From: Membranipora membranacea
Lineage: Eukaryota > Bryozoa > Gymnolaemata > Cheilostomatida > Membraniporidae
Reading direction: 5' to 3'
Length of the DNA: 64,000 nt
Assembly: GCA_914767715.1 (NCBI GenBank)
Contig: OU612069.1
Span: forward strand, 7,068,001-7,132,000
Part shown: piece after piece, positions 33,024-45,934 of the stretch
Layout of the letters: each line of letters begins with the position of its first letter
Position numbering within the stretch: the stretch's first letter is position 1
Program-made: the position numbers and the translations under genes
The notes under the pieces: generated by a model
What the model saw: the letters and a program-made list of their open reading frames with translations, nothing else
Databases searched by the model: none
What the model was told of the DNA's origin: nothing

Positions 33024-34222
33024 GCCTGGAGTCAACTTGGTGATGATGTTCTGCACATAGAACTCGGTAAATGGGCGAATGTAATGTTGATAGCTCCCCT
33101 GAGCAAAGATAGCCAATGGCCTCTGTGACAATCTACTGGTGAGTGAAACTTTTCGGGCCCCAGAATCTACCCCGAACCCCTCGATACCTCACAGCCTCCT
33201 CCACCCCTAATATACCACTGGGCGATAATATTAACAAAGTTGTAGTAAGTGTTTTTGTGAAAATCATAAAGTTTGTTAGTTCGAACCTCTGTCGCCTTGA
33301 GGATTTGTTTGTTTGTAGAGAAACATCCAAAGCTTAATTGAAGTAATATTGCCTGTCGGGTGGTCTCGAGATGTTATACAAGGTACGGGGAAATTCAATG
33401 TTTTAGGAATAAACAACGTAAATTCAAAACCAGATTGCACCCTTCATGTATCTTTATATTTCTCATTTAATTTTTTTTAAGACATGATGGTATTTTTTGT
33501 AGTTGTCCACTCTCTAATGCATAGCACACAACTCTCATTTCATGATGGAGATTACTTTGTAAATTCATAGAAAAGTATTATGTGTCCTGAGCTGGAGTGG
33601 ACCTCTTGACATAATCTGTTTTTAGCATCTTATTTCCATGACAATCATTATGAAGAGCATGCTCTTTGCTATCATGTGCAACATGGGTAGATCTTAATTT
33701 TTATAGCCTTGCGTTTCCGTTCAAATTGCATCGATAGAAAGTTCTTTTAGTCTTTCATGGTCAACAGGAATTCAATCTCCATCTTATCTCTGTCTACATG
33801 TCTACAAACGATCCTGTGTTCCTTTTAATTGCTTGCACAACAGACTGCAAATTCAATCCAATTGTTCAGGTAGATTTTCAGGCTACAATATTAAATATTT
33901 GAAGTCTGTGGTTCAATATGAAATCCTAATAAAATGTCAATTTTATTTTTTTGTTCTTTTGTGTTTATAGACCTGTACTGTGAGAGCGTGGGATATTAGC
34001 AAGCCTCTCCTGTTTGCTGCAGCTATGGACACTCGTATGCTGGAGCACCCAATAACAAAACCTCATATAGACACTCTTATAAGTTGGGGGTACACAGAGA
34101 TCCCCACTGTATCCAAACTGTTAGCCTGTGGAGATAAAGGGAACGGGGCTATGGCAGAAGTTAAGACAATCACTGATAGATTATGTGTTATTTTGTCCGA
34201 ACCTGAGGTTCCTGGCGTGTAA
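33024..34222 (+). pseudogene. PPCDC: Broken phosphopantothenoylcysteine decarboxylase copy
   Basis: PPCDC makes 4'-phosphopantetheine from phosphopantothenoylcysteine in CoA synthesis. Two exons are recognisable: 33024-33138 (DVLHIELGKWANVMLIAPL, then, in another frame, AKIANGLCDNLL) and 33971-34222 (RAWDISKPLLFAAAMDTRML, EHPITKPHIDTL, then GDKGNGAMAEVKTI, TAA stop). The first exon is 115 bases and lacks the residues between APL and AKIANG, where the family has the conserved Asn-containing ANTL motif, with a net frameshift. In the second exon the substrate-binding Pro-x-Met-Asn-x-x-Met-Trp motif has become AAMDTRML. The N-terminal Gly-Ser-rich FMN-binding part was not found. It is probably a pseudogene; a non-catalytic derivative is less likely because of the frameshift. 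Confidence 0.75.
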
Positions 34223-35620
34223 GATGACAAAATGTTATTATATATTACTCTTATTATATATTCCAGTTTTGACATAGAAATATCATATGGGTTAAACACT
34301 TTTTAAGCGATTAGAGTATTGTGGTCGCTTGGATGCCGAGCTCAATTCAGTTTTGCAATCATAGGTTCAGCGTTTTTACTATTCTGCAAATTTTTTGATA
34401 AATGCAATTTTATTCTCTATAGATGTTTTCAGGAGTTTTTTTTCCATGGTCATGGTATTAACACTCTTATGCAGCATGAGGTCTTTGACTTGACCTGTAT
34501 GACAGCTGTTTACGTTGTATTCTCATTCATACATACAACAAACTTACAGCAGTCCACATACCACTGCTCTATACACAGTTCTTCAGCTAGAAACCTTGAG
34601 TCAAGCGCTATTTTGAGGCGTTCTCTAGTGCAACCTCCTCATGGCCGGCCCCACAACGTGAAGCCACCCCTGTGTGTTGACGAGCATCTCATTCAAACAC
34701 TTCCAGCCCTCAATGTATATTATCAGCTTTGGTATTTTGACATAATAGGTGTGTTTATGCTGTAGGTGTTAGTTAAGTAATGGCAAAGTTAAAGTGCTGA
34801 AAGTCTGCCCTTGAGTTTCACTTTCAGCTACCCTGACAGAGTGTGAGCACTTATACTATGTTATAGACAGACATCGATATTCAAGGGTTGTAGAAAATTG
34901 TATTTTCAGTCAAGATTTTGTGATTCTTCTCATCAATAGAATTTCTCAATTTGTCTCATCTTGTAGTAAGACGAATTTGCCTGTAACTGCAGTTTCAGGC
35001 CATCAATCTCCACCATACCACCACTATATTGCTTCAATCACCCGAACTATTGACACGAAATGTCATTGCTTTGGTGAATAGCGCAAGGTCAAATGAAGCA
35101 GCTATACTTTAATTTGGATTCACATTTCCTTGTCTCGAGAGCTTTCCAACAGCATATAGAAAGTCAATACATATATGCTGACCCACGTGGCTCTACCTTA
35201 AGCATGAAATTTCAGTTTTTAGAATACATATTGCTATTTTTCGGGAAGTTGTTCATGTGACACCATGTTGGTCGCTTGCAAGAAAACTCACTGGCAGTCA
35301 GTGGACTCAATTTTGTTTTTCCTATAAAAATAAGCCAATTTCAAACGCAAACCCGACTTCTTAATCACAAATACATGGCTAGCTGGTTTTTTAAACTCTG
35401 TATGTTCTTCTCAGCAATGAAGCTGTGACTATACACAGTGATTTTATTACAGGTCGACGCCCAGTATCGGAGGATCGACCGATCTCACTACTAGACAGCC
35501 ATATTAATTGTACGAAACAGTCAGTCTGTTGATTTAAATTGGGTTATGGGTCAGGTCCTAGATTGACCGAAGAGATTTTAAGGGCAAACAAAGGCCATGT
35601 TGAATGTGCTCTCCATCTTG
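34223..35620. other. No convincing gene
   Basis: A 148-codon plus-strand frame at 34319-34765 has no splice or domain support and unbalanced composition. Nothing else recognised. Confidence 0.35.
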
Positions 35621-35639
35621 ATCTTTACCAAATACAATT

Positions 35640-35830
35640 TCGGTCTATTGTAAAATTGATTTTCAGATGCCATACTATTGATGTTATGTCAGGATAACCT
35701 CTATTTCCAAGTTCTACTGCTATTACCTTCCATATATTCTCTACAGCACCTCTCACGTTGTTGCCGTTCTTGGTTATCCTATCATAAATATATAAGAGGG
35801 TGTGGTTTACTACAGATATCAACACCTCCA
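35640..35830 (-). CDS. Candidate Myb/SANT-like exon, possibly decayed
   Basis: Within a longer minus-strand frame (35625-36002), the stretch LLYIYDRITKNGNNVRGAVE, NIWKVIAVELGNRGYP and IVWHLKINF has the spacing of a trihelix/Myb-like domain (a central Trp, then an I-A-x-E-L helix and Gly-Tyr before the last helix). Splice borders are unclear and no partner exon was found. Weak call. Confidence 0.25.
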
Positions 35831-37560
35831 TTTTTGATAGCCTAATTCGGAAGGAGATAGCAGAGTATATACAAAATATATCGCTTTCACTTAAATAAAT
35901 TTTTGGTGATGTCAGGTGTGACTGCGTAGATATTCTGATTGTAAGAATGTTGAACTTAGAACTTTTCATAACACACATCATATATAATTTATAATAACTC
36001 ACAAATTATCTTTTCACCTCAACGGAGAAATCCATCAAACACAAATATATCACAGTTTCTTTTCGGACTTGTCCTCTTTTTGAGCACGGGGTTACAACTC
36101 GAAATTGAAGGCCATATGTCTGGATGCTCCAATATCTCATTATACGTACAGTAACGATGAGACTGATCCAGTCTGCAATCACCCAATTGTGCCAAGACAG
36201 GAATCTGCTTACCTCTTACCCCATACTGTTTGGGATATCAAGTTTAGTGGAGCTTGAATGAGGTCCATGACCTTCACAATTCTTGTAAATGTTATACACT
36301 GAAGTTTCCTGTATTACACTTACCAGTTAACATTACCAATAGACATACTTAATTTATTATATTGGTTTATGTAGGCCTGGAGTGCATCATTGGGTGGGTG
36401 GTGCTTTAGATAGCCACTACTTTGTCACAGCCAGCAACACACTCTCTAATATGTAAATATGAAAAAAACAAATTTAGAAATACTCGACAGCAATCTAAAT
36501 GAAGGTGTCCTCCGCCAGAGGCATCGCTCTTGATTCTTCACCTGCTCTCTATTCAACTGAAATCATCGACTTAAGCGTATATCATCTCACATAGTGGTTT
36601 ACCAAATAAGGAAGATAAATTAGAATAGTATATATTTCAGTTGAATTCGAAATATAAACAATGGCCAAATAAAAGTATTACTGGTTGCTCTGCATTCCAG
36701 TTGTCCTGTCAGGCTTAGGAAAAAGACTTAGCCAACATCTTACAGGTCGACCTCCATGTATTTGGTATTGCAATACTTATATTAAAACAGAGCTATCAGA
36801 TCATCATGACATCCAATTGGTTGCATTACATAGAAACGGCCAGCTAATCTTATTCTGTGAGTATTCTGCACGCATCTTGCCAGTATGTGATCTTCGAGTC
36901 AGGAGAGAGACACCGAGGATACAGGGGCTGGATATGGAACAATCGACCTGAAAAGATCTCCTAACACGACTCAAAACTAAAAGCTCCTGTGGCACCAACC
37001 GCTGGCAGTGTGCTGTAAGCATGCTAACAGAGCGCTCCATCTCGTAGTGACACCATCCACATACAAAATTATTTATTTATTATTATTTTTATCTGTATAG
37101 CCAGCCTTCCACCTCTAAAATCGGTCTCAAATGACATTACAATTGCCACCCTCCCCCTCCATCATTCCCGGGAGTGATTTTATTAAAAATGTGATTACCA
37201 ATATCTAGCATTTGAGTTCTCTTGAATATGCATTAAACCGCATCCTCCCGCGATTTTGACATGAAAATAAAATATTACCATTATAAAGGCATTTTATTAC
37301 AACTCTGTCACCGCAAAAAATACCAAAATCAAACCTACTTTAACACCGTTTTTCTCTAGTTACATGATGGAAGGTTTGAGATGGCAAGGATGTGTAGCCC
37401 AAGACATATTTAACAATATCATTTGCCTGATAATGGTGGAGGATTGTACAGGGTAACCATCCTGACACAGGGACCTGAGCTGAGCCTGGTTGTTAAATCG
37501 CTCACTCAGACAAAATACTGGCAGTGAATCAAGCACAACACATGATCAGCCTAATAGTAG

Positions 37561-37676
37561 TTTAAGCGCTTAAATGATGTCGGGAGTGCTGGTGGTAGCA
37601 TTTCATAATCAGCCACTTTGCCAATGCCAATGCCAATGCTACTACCAGCTCTCTCGACACCTTTTAAGTGCTAAAA
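37561..37676. mobile_element. Foldback MITE, copy 1
   Basis: Inverted arms: TTAAGCGCTTAA, GTCGGGAGTGCTGG and TAGCATT on the left, and AATGCTACTACCAGCTCTCT, CGACAC and TTAAGTGCTAA on the right. It is a diverged relative of the near-perfect hairpin at 52349-52462. Located in the left segmental-duplication copy. Confidence 0.6.
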
Positions 37677-38193
37677 CTAGCCTCATGGTTAAAACTCACT
37701 TCCTGTTTAATCCAACTAACTTGACATTAAAACTTGACTTTCCCCCCAACTACATCATTGAGACAAGTTTGTCATAGCATTTCAATTAAATAATATCTGT
37801 AGCTTTGAATTTACAGCAAAAATATCCGCATTGTTATACAACAACTAACATAATTTGGCTCAGATCTAGTAGGGTCTGTATTCCATGACTGATTTCGATG
37901 TAAACCGATATCAACAATATCAATGGTTGATTGACATCTGTCACAAATGTTTTGGCTAGTGATACAAGCAACAGGTGTAGTATTATAAAAGAATACATCA
38001 GTACAGATTACTGGTTGCACTCACCGTACAACATAATGAATGAGACAATACTTGATAGAGCAGCCCTTGTCAATGCACAATAGAGAATTACACAATCAAA
38101 CATAGACATATTAATCTCATCATGAACTGTTTGCAAACAAGGGGAGGTGTGTAATTTCTTTAAGCCCCTTGGTATGCTCTTGTTCATTTATAT

Positions 38194-39448
38194 CAGAGAC
38201 TATAGATATAGAGACCTTCCACTTGCCATGATAACGTATATAACCGATGCAAACACATTGAAAATTAGGCTCCGCCCCTTTCTGGTGGTAATTGCTTAGA
38301 GGTAAGCGTACCCAGTGCTATGAATTTACTATCAAAAATTGACAAGGTGAATGATTTAGCTGTTTATTTTATAGGTACATTCACACAAAACTCTCAATAA
38401 TATCAACTGGGACAAATGAAATCTAAGATGTGCGACTTTTATATAAAATTAATATAGGCATCAAGGAAACAAAATACTTGGTGGATGACCTTTTGGTAAT
38501 GTAGCCCCCATATGTATAGAAAATTGAATATTCAATGTGAAAATAGTTAAATGTGAACAAGCACTGATGTTATAATCTCCAGTTCCGGTGACTGAATTGA
38601 ATTCATCAGTTAGGTCAGCACAGAAACTTTCTATAGCATAGGTCTGAGAAAAGTATCATCCTCAAAAAGTCTAAGTTTTCCCGTTTTAAGTCAGCATACT
38701 GCTGATTGTTGCCTGAAGATATGTGCTTTGAACTGCTCTGAATCTGTCTATGAAGCCCAAGCAAGTTTTCAAGGCGATTTGTAAAAATAAGCTTTCCATA
38801 GCCTCAACCATCCCACAATAACTTTGAGGCAGAGAGGGAGGTCTTCTATCTCTCAATGCAGTAAATTCTATTCATTTGTCAGCATTGAATTGTCAGCATG
38901 AATCTGCTGACGATGCACTTTACTCTGATGCCATTCTTACTTCAGTTTTGAATGTGTGTGTATGGTTGGTACTAGTCACCATGATTAAATTCTTTTATAT
39001 TAATCTTAGAGCATATATTAACAAACAAAAAGAAGCCCTCTTCCTCTTGTCCTCACACATGAAAACTTTGTCCCTGAAACTCATTACAACAGCTAACCTA
39101 TGGCAGGCCATCATTACATCGCAGTGGGCAACAATGATGGATTATACTGCACAGCCATCTTACTTTCTTACAAAAATACAGGCCTGTATAATATAAATCT
39201 CTGGCTAAGAATGCAACAACAAGTTGATAGTGACTTGTTGCTGTCTGATCTGGTTTTGTCATCAAGATTGTGGTTATTTTGCCTCAAATAACTCAGGTGA
39301 AAAACCTGAAATTTTATTGAGAAAGCCATTGCTGTCTAAGGCAGCAGCGCTTACTATACAACCAGAAGTGGGCGTGACCGTTAAATAACGCTGATTGGCT
39401 ATTCGCAATTTATGCGCAAGTGGAAGGTCTCTATATCTATAGTCTCTG
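38194..39448. mobile_element. 1,255-bp non-autonomous DNA transposon with 33-bp inverted repeats
   Basis: The ends are 33-bp perfect inverted repeats beginning CAGAGACTATAGATATAGAG. They are flanked by the 7-bp direct repeat TTTATAT (38187-38193 and 39449-39455). The paralogous copy at about 41.29 kb reads straight through TTCATTTATATCTCATCATT, i.e. an empty target site with a single TTTATAT. No transposase is encoded; the longest frame (38876-39196) resembles nothing. Superfamily not assigned. Confidence 0.88.
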
Positions 39449-40728
39449 TTTATATTTCATCATTTATTGCGCAATTCAGAGGTCGCCAGAGATGATGAAT
39501 TAGAGACACAATGCAGTGTTAATATCTGCACCGCCTGCCATTGTATAGCAACAAGTCAAGGCCAGAAGAAGGATATATTGGGCAAATTATCTTTTTACCT
39601 CAACGGAGAAATCCATCAAACCCAAATATATCACAGTTTCTTTTCGGACTTGTCCTCTTTATGAGCACGGGGTTACAACTAAAAAAATGAAGGCCATATG
39701 TCTGGATGCTCCAATATTACATTATACTTACAGTAACGATGAGACTGATCCAGTCTGCAATCACCCAATTGTGACAAGACAGGAATCTGCTTACCTCTTG
39801 CCCCATACTATTTGGAATATCAAGTTTGGTGGAGCTTGAATGAGGTCATGACCTTCACAATTCTATGTAAATGTTATACACTGAAGTTTCCTGTCCTACA
39901 CTTACCACTTACCACTACCAATATAGACATACTTAATTTATGATATTGTTTTATTTAGGCCTGGAGTGCATCATTGGGTGGTGTTTTAGATAGCCACTAT
40001 TTTGTCACAGCCAACAACACTCTCTCTAATTTGTAAATATGAAAAAAATAAATTTAGAAACATTCGACAACAATCTAAATGAAGGTGTCCTCCGCCTGAG
40101 GCATTGCCCTTGATTCTTCACCTGCTTTCTATTCCATTGAAATCATCAACTTATAGCGTACATCACCTCGCATAAAGTGGTTTACCAAATTAGGAAGATA
40201 AATTAGAATAATTATATATTTCAGTTCAGTTGGAAATACCATCAATGGCCAAATAAAGGTATATACTGTTTGCTCTGCATTCCAGTTGGTATGCCCGGCT
40301 GAAGAAAAAGACTTAGCCAACATCTTACAGGTCGACCTTGATGTATTTGGTATTGTATTACTTATATGAAAACAGAGCTATCAGATCATCATGACATCTA
40401 ATCAGTTGCATTACATAGAAACGGCCAGCTAATCTCATTTCTGTAAGTATTCTACACCTCATCAACAACATCAACAAAAAATACTAAATCCAAACCTATT
40501 CTAACATTGATTGTTTCTAGTTACATGATAGAAGGTTTGCAATGGCAAGGATGTGTAGCCCTAGACATATTTAACCATATCCTTTGCCTTACAATGTGGG
40601 AGGAGTTTACAGGGTAACCACCCTGACACAGGGTACCTGAGCTGAGCCTGGGTGTTAGATCGCTAACTCAAACAATATACTGACAGCAAATCAAGCACAA
40701 CACATGAACATAACATCAGCTTGAACGG

Positions 40729-40812
40729 ATTCCGGAGAGCTGGTAGTAGCATTTCTTTATCAACCACTTTGCCAATGCTACTACCAGTCCTCCCGACACT
40801 TTGTAATCGCTA
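40729..40812. mobile_element. Foldback MITE, copy 2
   Basis: Orthologous to the copy at 37.56 kb by the segmental duplication: GGAGAGCTGGTAGTAGCATT on the left and AATGCTACTACCAGTCCTCC on the right around ATCAACCACTTTGCC. Shorter and more decayed at the outer ends. Confidence 0.55.
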
Positions 40813-40868
40813 AAACTAGCCTTATGGTTGAAACTCACTTCCTGTTTAGTCCAACTAACTTAACTTGT

Positions 40869-40882
40869 CCCCCCCCCCCCCC
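40869..40882 (+). repeat. Poly-C run (14 nt)
   Basis: Homopolymer inside the right copy of the segmental duplication; at the equivalent site the left copy has only TTCCCCCCAA-like sequence. Confidence 0.85.
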
Positions 40883-41430
40883 ACTACACCTTTGAGACAA
40901 GTTTGTCATATTTTATCAATTGAATAGTATCCATAGCTTTGAATTAACAGCCAAAATATCCTCTTTGGGACTTCTGTTATACAAACTGACGTAATTTGGC
41001 TCAGATCCAGTAGGTTTGCTATTCCATGACTGATTTCGATGTAAACCGATTGACGTCTGTCACAAATTTTTCGGCTAGTGATACAAGCAACAGGTGTAGT
41101 AATATAAAAGAAAACATCAGTACAGATTACTGGTTGCACTCACTGTACAACATAATGAATGAGACAATACTTGATAGAACAGTCCTTGTCAATGCACAAT
41201 AGAGAATTACACAATCAAACATAGACATATTAATCTCATCATGAACTGTTTGCAAACAAAGGGAGGTTTGTAACTTCTTTACGCCCCTTGGTGTTCATTT
41301 ATATCTCATCATTTATTGCGCAATTCAGAGGTCGCCAGAGATGATGAATTAGAGACACAATGCGGTGTTAATATCTGCACCGCCTGCCATTGTATAGCAA
41401 CAAGTCAAGGCCAGAGGAAGGATATATTGT

Positions 41431-43540
41431 TACTCTGTGTTTATATCATATAGAATCAAGCAATCGACATCACTAAAAACAGACATTAACTTCTCAAAGC
41501 TGGATACCCTGTGTAGACATGTACTGGTAGTACTGAAAATCAGAAATCATAGGATGGTGACCACTGATACAGACTTATATTACTGGTAGAGATAGAGAGG
41601 ATAACGTGTATCACCTTCATTTCCGTCTTCTGACTGCAGATACAAGGTAAGCTTATCTTATCAATGCCGTCACCAGGACAGTGGTCACTCTACATTATAA
41701 CAGGAATATTCAAAGACCCATAGCAGAGCTTTTTAATATTTATACTCATACGGACCAATATAATCTTGAATTGACTGCTTTTCATCGGAGTGGCATTATC
41801 ACACAACATGAATGGCCGAAGGCTCTGCCAACCTCAATAACCATTATCGGCACTGAATTTTACATAATCTAGCAAACAAAAGATGAGATTGCAAGTTAGT
41901 TAGTTTTTCACGAGCCAGCACTGCAGCGTTGTTATCCAATATAGCAAAAACATCCTCATTCTCATGTGATGGGGAACTTCCCGAGGTCGGAAGGAATTTT
42001 GTGGCACAACGCAATACGAAAACACCCCCAAAGTACATTTGCATACTGACGGAAGACTTGAAGCTTTCGCAATGAAAGTGCAAAGATAAACAACCTTGGT
42101 TTGTTTTTGTCTACAAGTGATGATAAAATATTATTAAAGCGCATTCATCTACTGCAGTAATCAACTTACGTTGATTCTTCCTTGTTATTTCACAGTCAAT
42201 TTTCATCTTTATGACAATCATTGACCACGAAACTGAACAGTGAAGGGTGCAGTGCCAATTATTATATTCATGATACCGCAGGAATTTAGATTGATTAGTA
42301 TGACCTCTAGGCAACTGTTTTAGTATTGTTGCTGTGAGTTTTAAAATTGCCACAGATCATACAGTGGATAACAACTAGCCTGGATAGCAAGCGAAATAAC
42401 TTCCTTGTTTTTTTACATATGAGATTATAGATGATTACTCTTCCACCATTAATAACCACAATTGTACACTCTCCCAATAGATGACATGACATCTAGAGCC
42501 TATACACTATAATCCTACATGGTGCTTGTCTCGATGGTGCTCAAAAATGTATCAAGCTACAACCTTAACTGAAAGACCAATTTATATTGTCTAGATGGCA
42601 TATTGCTACACAAAGATGAATGTGTATGAGTAATAGAAAGCTGGTGTCTAGATTGGGTTCATGTCCTAAGTGCTATTGCTATTGCTATCGCTATCGCTAT
42701 TGCCATTGCCAGTACTAGTGCTAGTGCCAGTGCTAGGGCCAGTGTCAGTGCTAGTGGTGCAGTTCGAACAACAACCTCATACTTTTTTATACAGAACACT
42801 GTCACAATAATATAGCCTACACGCTAGACTGGTGTGGTACAGAGGTCACTCAAGTACTCCGATAGCTAGTTGGTATTGCAGCACAAAACTGGCCCCAGCA
42901 CTTGATATAAACGCTTGAGATTTGCTGCCGCTTGCAAGGCAGTGTTACACTGATTTTGAAGTGCATTATACGCACACCATGACCATAAGGACAAATTTCA
43001 TAGGCGTTTGACAGTTTTCTTTCATCGTAATGCCGATGCGTACGACAAAATTAAACAGTAAAGGTTGGTGTGCCAAATTTTGTATTCATGCAGGCACAGG
43101 AATTTATATCTAAAACTGAGCTCTAGGCAACAGTATTAGTAAGGTTGCTGTAATCAGTTTTAATGAATCATAGATCTCATTACAGTTCATATCAATCGGT
43201 TAGCATAGCCTAGGGGATGATATGCTTCCTCATTCTTACATCAAATCAAGCTTGACAATGCTCAATCTTATTCTACTCCGCTAACCTAATGGATAGTTCT
43301 TAGGAAAGCTGAAGGTCGTACATTTCCTATGAGACGCTTTGTGATTTAAACCTATGTCACATTTTGACGACGACGGTTACCATAGCCAATTAATTTAGCT
43401 GATATCACTTTTACACAATCGGGAGAACTGTAAGGGTAAAATAGCAGCCAGAAGAAGAGTATATAACAGAATATATACTCCTGAGCTGTGACCACCACCA
43501 TCAATCATCCATTCATATCCACTTGTTCTTTTGCATGCAG
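41431..43540. other. No convincing gene
   Basis: Short open frames only, without domains or matched splice sites. The one distinct feature is the simple repeat at 42.67-42.76 kb listed separately. Confidence 0.35.
42671..42763 (+). repeat. Compound hexanucleotide simple repeat
   Basis: A run of GCTATT/GCTATC units grades into AGTGCT/AGTGCC units over about 90 bases. Noncoding. Confidence 0.85.
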
Positions 43541-43953
43541 AAAGTTACATAAGCAACTGGCAAATCAGGAGAAAGGTGTAGGTGTTAGTCTCAGCCTGTC
43601 TGTGCTCCGTAGGATGTAACCTGGATACAGAGATTGAACCAATCAGAGAGATCATGTGGAGAGGTTTCTACTGAACAGTTATAAGGTAAGGCTACACAAG
43701 AAGATAAAGGCACCCGGTCAGAGGGGGTAAAGAAGGCAATTTGTTTTTCCTGTAACTCTTTTCATCAAGCAAGCCACTTTCGTTTTTTTCGTTGATTGTT
43801 CCTGCTGCAGTTAGATTTAGTTTGATCCAGTTGTCCTGAACTTTGAAGTGCTCCCTTAATTGGTTTATCAGCAAAAAGTGCTCAGGTCAGTATGCAGGCT
43901 AGTTGGTTCTAACTCGATGTAGACTGCTGCGTTGGCATGTATATGTTAGCGGC

Positions 43954-44068
43954 AGGCCATGGTGGACCTCCTAATTGTAAGTGTGCAGCAAGCTGCCAGA
44001 AACTGAAACAGGCACTAATCAGCCATTGGCAGTGACACTTTGATCTTAGCCAATAGGCCGAGAAGCGA
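43954..44068 (-). repeat. U2 snRNA-headed SINE-like repeat, copy 1
   Basis: Read on the minus strand from 44068, it starts TCGCTTCTCGGCC, then TATTGGCTAAGATCAA and GTGT. This matches the first 30-odd bases of U2 snRNA with one substitution and one extra A. The branch-site-pairing GUAGUA is missing, and the remaining 80 bases do not look like U2. AGGCCATG occurs on both sides (43954-43961 and 44068-44075), a possible target duplication. It is a repeat, not a functional U2 gene. Confidence 0.6.
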
Positions 44069-44365
44069 GGCCATGACACAGCAAACGCAACATATACTGT
44101 CATCGATTATATTATTTATTGCAGATAATTCCATAAACAGAGAATCAGGAGGTGTGTGTGTGTGTTGACTGCTCCTACAACACTTTAACAGACAGACAGA
44201 GATCAGACAGAGATATCAGAGAGATCAAACTGAGAGGTCGATGTCGAGAGGAGTCTACTTAACCCCAATAAGGTGGGGCAACTCATGATATAAAGGGCTC
44301 CCATTCTATGTGGCGAGCAACTCCAAATACAAGGCATTAGAGTTGTCAGTTGGCTTAATGTTAGT

Positions 44366-44564
44366 CAGGGGTGTATAAAGGTTTCTTTAAAAAATGGTGA
44401 TATAATGAAGATGTAAGAGTTTTACAGTGTTAGATTTTTTTGGGATGCAGCAAAGATTATTTGAGGGAAATATTTCATTGTTTCAATACCAATAATTTCT
44501 TGAATCCTGAAAAAGATCGCTCTACTTTCTTAATCCGGGCTGCTTTGATATTAACACACCCCTG
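44366..44564. mobile_element. MITE-like element with CAGGGGTGT ends, copy 1
   Basis: It begins CAGGGGTGTATAAAG and ends TTAACACACCCCTG, imperfect inverted repeats of about 14 bp with hAT-like CAGGGG termini. Similar elements lie at 45935-46241 and 47081-47284, and a piece lacking the right end at about 47996-48170. Their flanks also match, so they were copied as part of the larger units. No coding. Confidence 0.55.
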
Positions 44565-45014
44565 TTACAAACTGTAGCCCTTTAACTGAGCGGAAATTGA
44601 CGGTATGGACTGCAAGAGACAAATAACCGTTCAGTACCAGTACATATGACAGAGTTGCTTTATTATATCTGAGCTCTGACCAGCCAAATTAATCATATAT
44701 CCATATCTTATTGTACTTTTCAATGCAGACAATACCGCAGACAGTCAGAGAATCAGAAGGCGTAGACGGTCTGCTCCAATATCAAGAACATAAAAGTTGT
44801 TCAGACGAAGAGATCATATGAAGAGGCGGCTACTGAACAGAAGTAAGGTAAGACTACACAGGTGAAACCAGTCATTTGGGTGAAAGACTCATTGAAGGCC
44901 CAGCTTATGACAAATCAGAGGGTGGGCTGCTCCTAAAGAGGGACGCAAGTTGCCCGAAGTCCTCGTACTGAGAGTGTGATACATCCTAGTAAACTAGAAT
45001 GCTTCCTAGATGTG

Positions 45015-45126
45015 AGGCCATGGTGGACCTCCTAATCGTGGGTGTGAAGCAAGCTGCCAGAAACTGAAACAGGCACTAGTCAGCCATTGGCCATGACACT
45101 TTGATCTTAGCCATTAGACAGAGAAT
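45015..45126 (-). repeat. U2 snRNA-headed SINE-like repeat, copy 2
   Basis: Aligns along its length with the copy at 43954-44068. The U2-like head is more decayed (ATTCTCTGTCTAATGG then CTAAGATCAA), while the 3' part, GCAGCTTGCTTCACAC to GAGGTCCACCATGG, is well kept. Confidence 0.6.
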
Positions 45127-45934
45127 GCAATCAATCTGTTAACCAGTTTCATTTTGCAAATCCTATCCTAGTACAAGACAGATCATGGTCTGTTAGTGGA
45201 TTGTTAGCAGTGCTGTGCCGGCACCTTAATTGTACGCAATACTAGCAGGGTTTTCAAGCGTTAGGTTTGGGTACTTCCAAAAATGACAGTGGCCAGTTGG
45301 ACTAGGTTTATCCAATACTTCTGCATTTTTGGTTGGTCCCAATTTACTGGTCAGCCTCTGCCAGCTCGATGGGGGAGTAACTCATAATGCTGAGAATAGG
45401 ATCGCACAATATACAATAAATGTCATATACAAAGTTTGAATTCGTAATTTGGTGTGAGTAAGTTGTTTGCCCTGGCCCTTAAAACTCTATATGACATTTT
45501 TAAGTTGCAGTGAGGGTTAACAAAGTGATAGAAAAATCCTTCTTTGTTGGTAAACAAAATATTCTTACTTGAAATCACAAACAAATTTCATATTTGATTT
45601 TCAAAAATTATTATAGCATAATTAGTCAATAAATGACCATTGAAATATTATTTGAAATTTCAAGATTGGAAGTTGTCCATCCTTTGTACATAGGGAGATA
45701 AATCAAATTTGTACATTACAGCGGCATTGATAAGTGAGGACCCTGTTGAGTATATCCATAAAAATCTGTAAGACTGTAATACTAAATATCAGCGTTAAAA
45801 AGCAACCTTAGATAGCAGGAAGTGTTATGCAGTGTTAGGCAGTATCATGTACTATATTTGGTTTAGATATTTGAGTTTTCATTCCCAGCCTTCTACCACT
45901 TACTTAGCTTATATCATGTTGATAATGCGTTACC

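Larger units (their letters stand above)
36003..41430. repeat. Tandem segmental duplication of about 1.9-2.3 kb
   Basis: The left copy runs 36003-38193 and continues at 39456-39585 after an inserted element; the right copy runs 39586-41430. They match through TCAACGGAGAAATCCATCAA near the start and GCGCAATTCAGAGGTCGCCA near the end, with scattered substitutions. The left copy has about 430 extra bases at roughly 36880-37305. No intact gene lies in either copy. Confidence 0.85.

Noticed and set aside
34319-34765. 148-codon plus-strand frame after the PPCDC relic
   Set aside because: No domain, start context or splice borders; likely chance.
38876-39196. 106-codon frame inside the 1,255-bp element as a transposase remnant
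   Set aside because: No transposase motif is visible and the composition resembles random AT-rich sequence.
43954-44068. Functional U2 snRNA gene
   Set aside because: Only the first 33 or so bases match; the branch-site recognition sequence and Sm site are absent.
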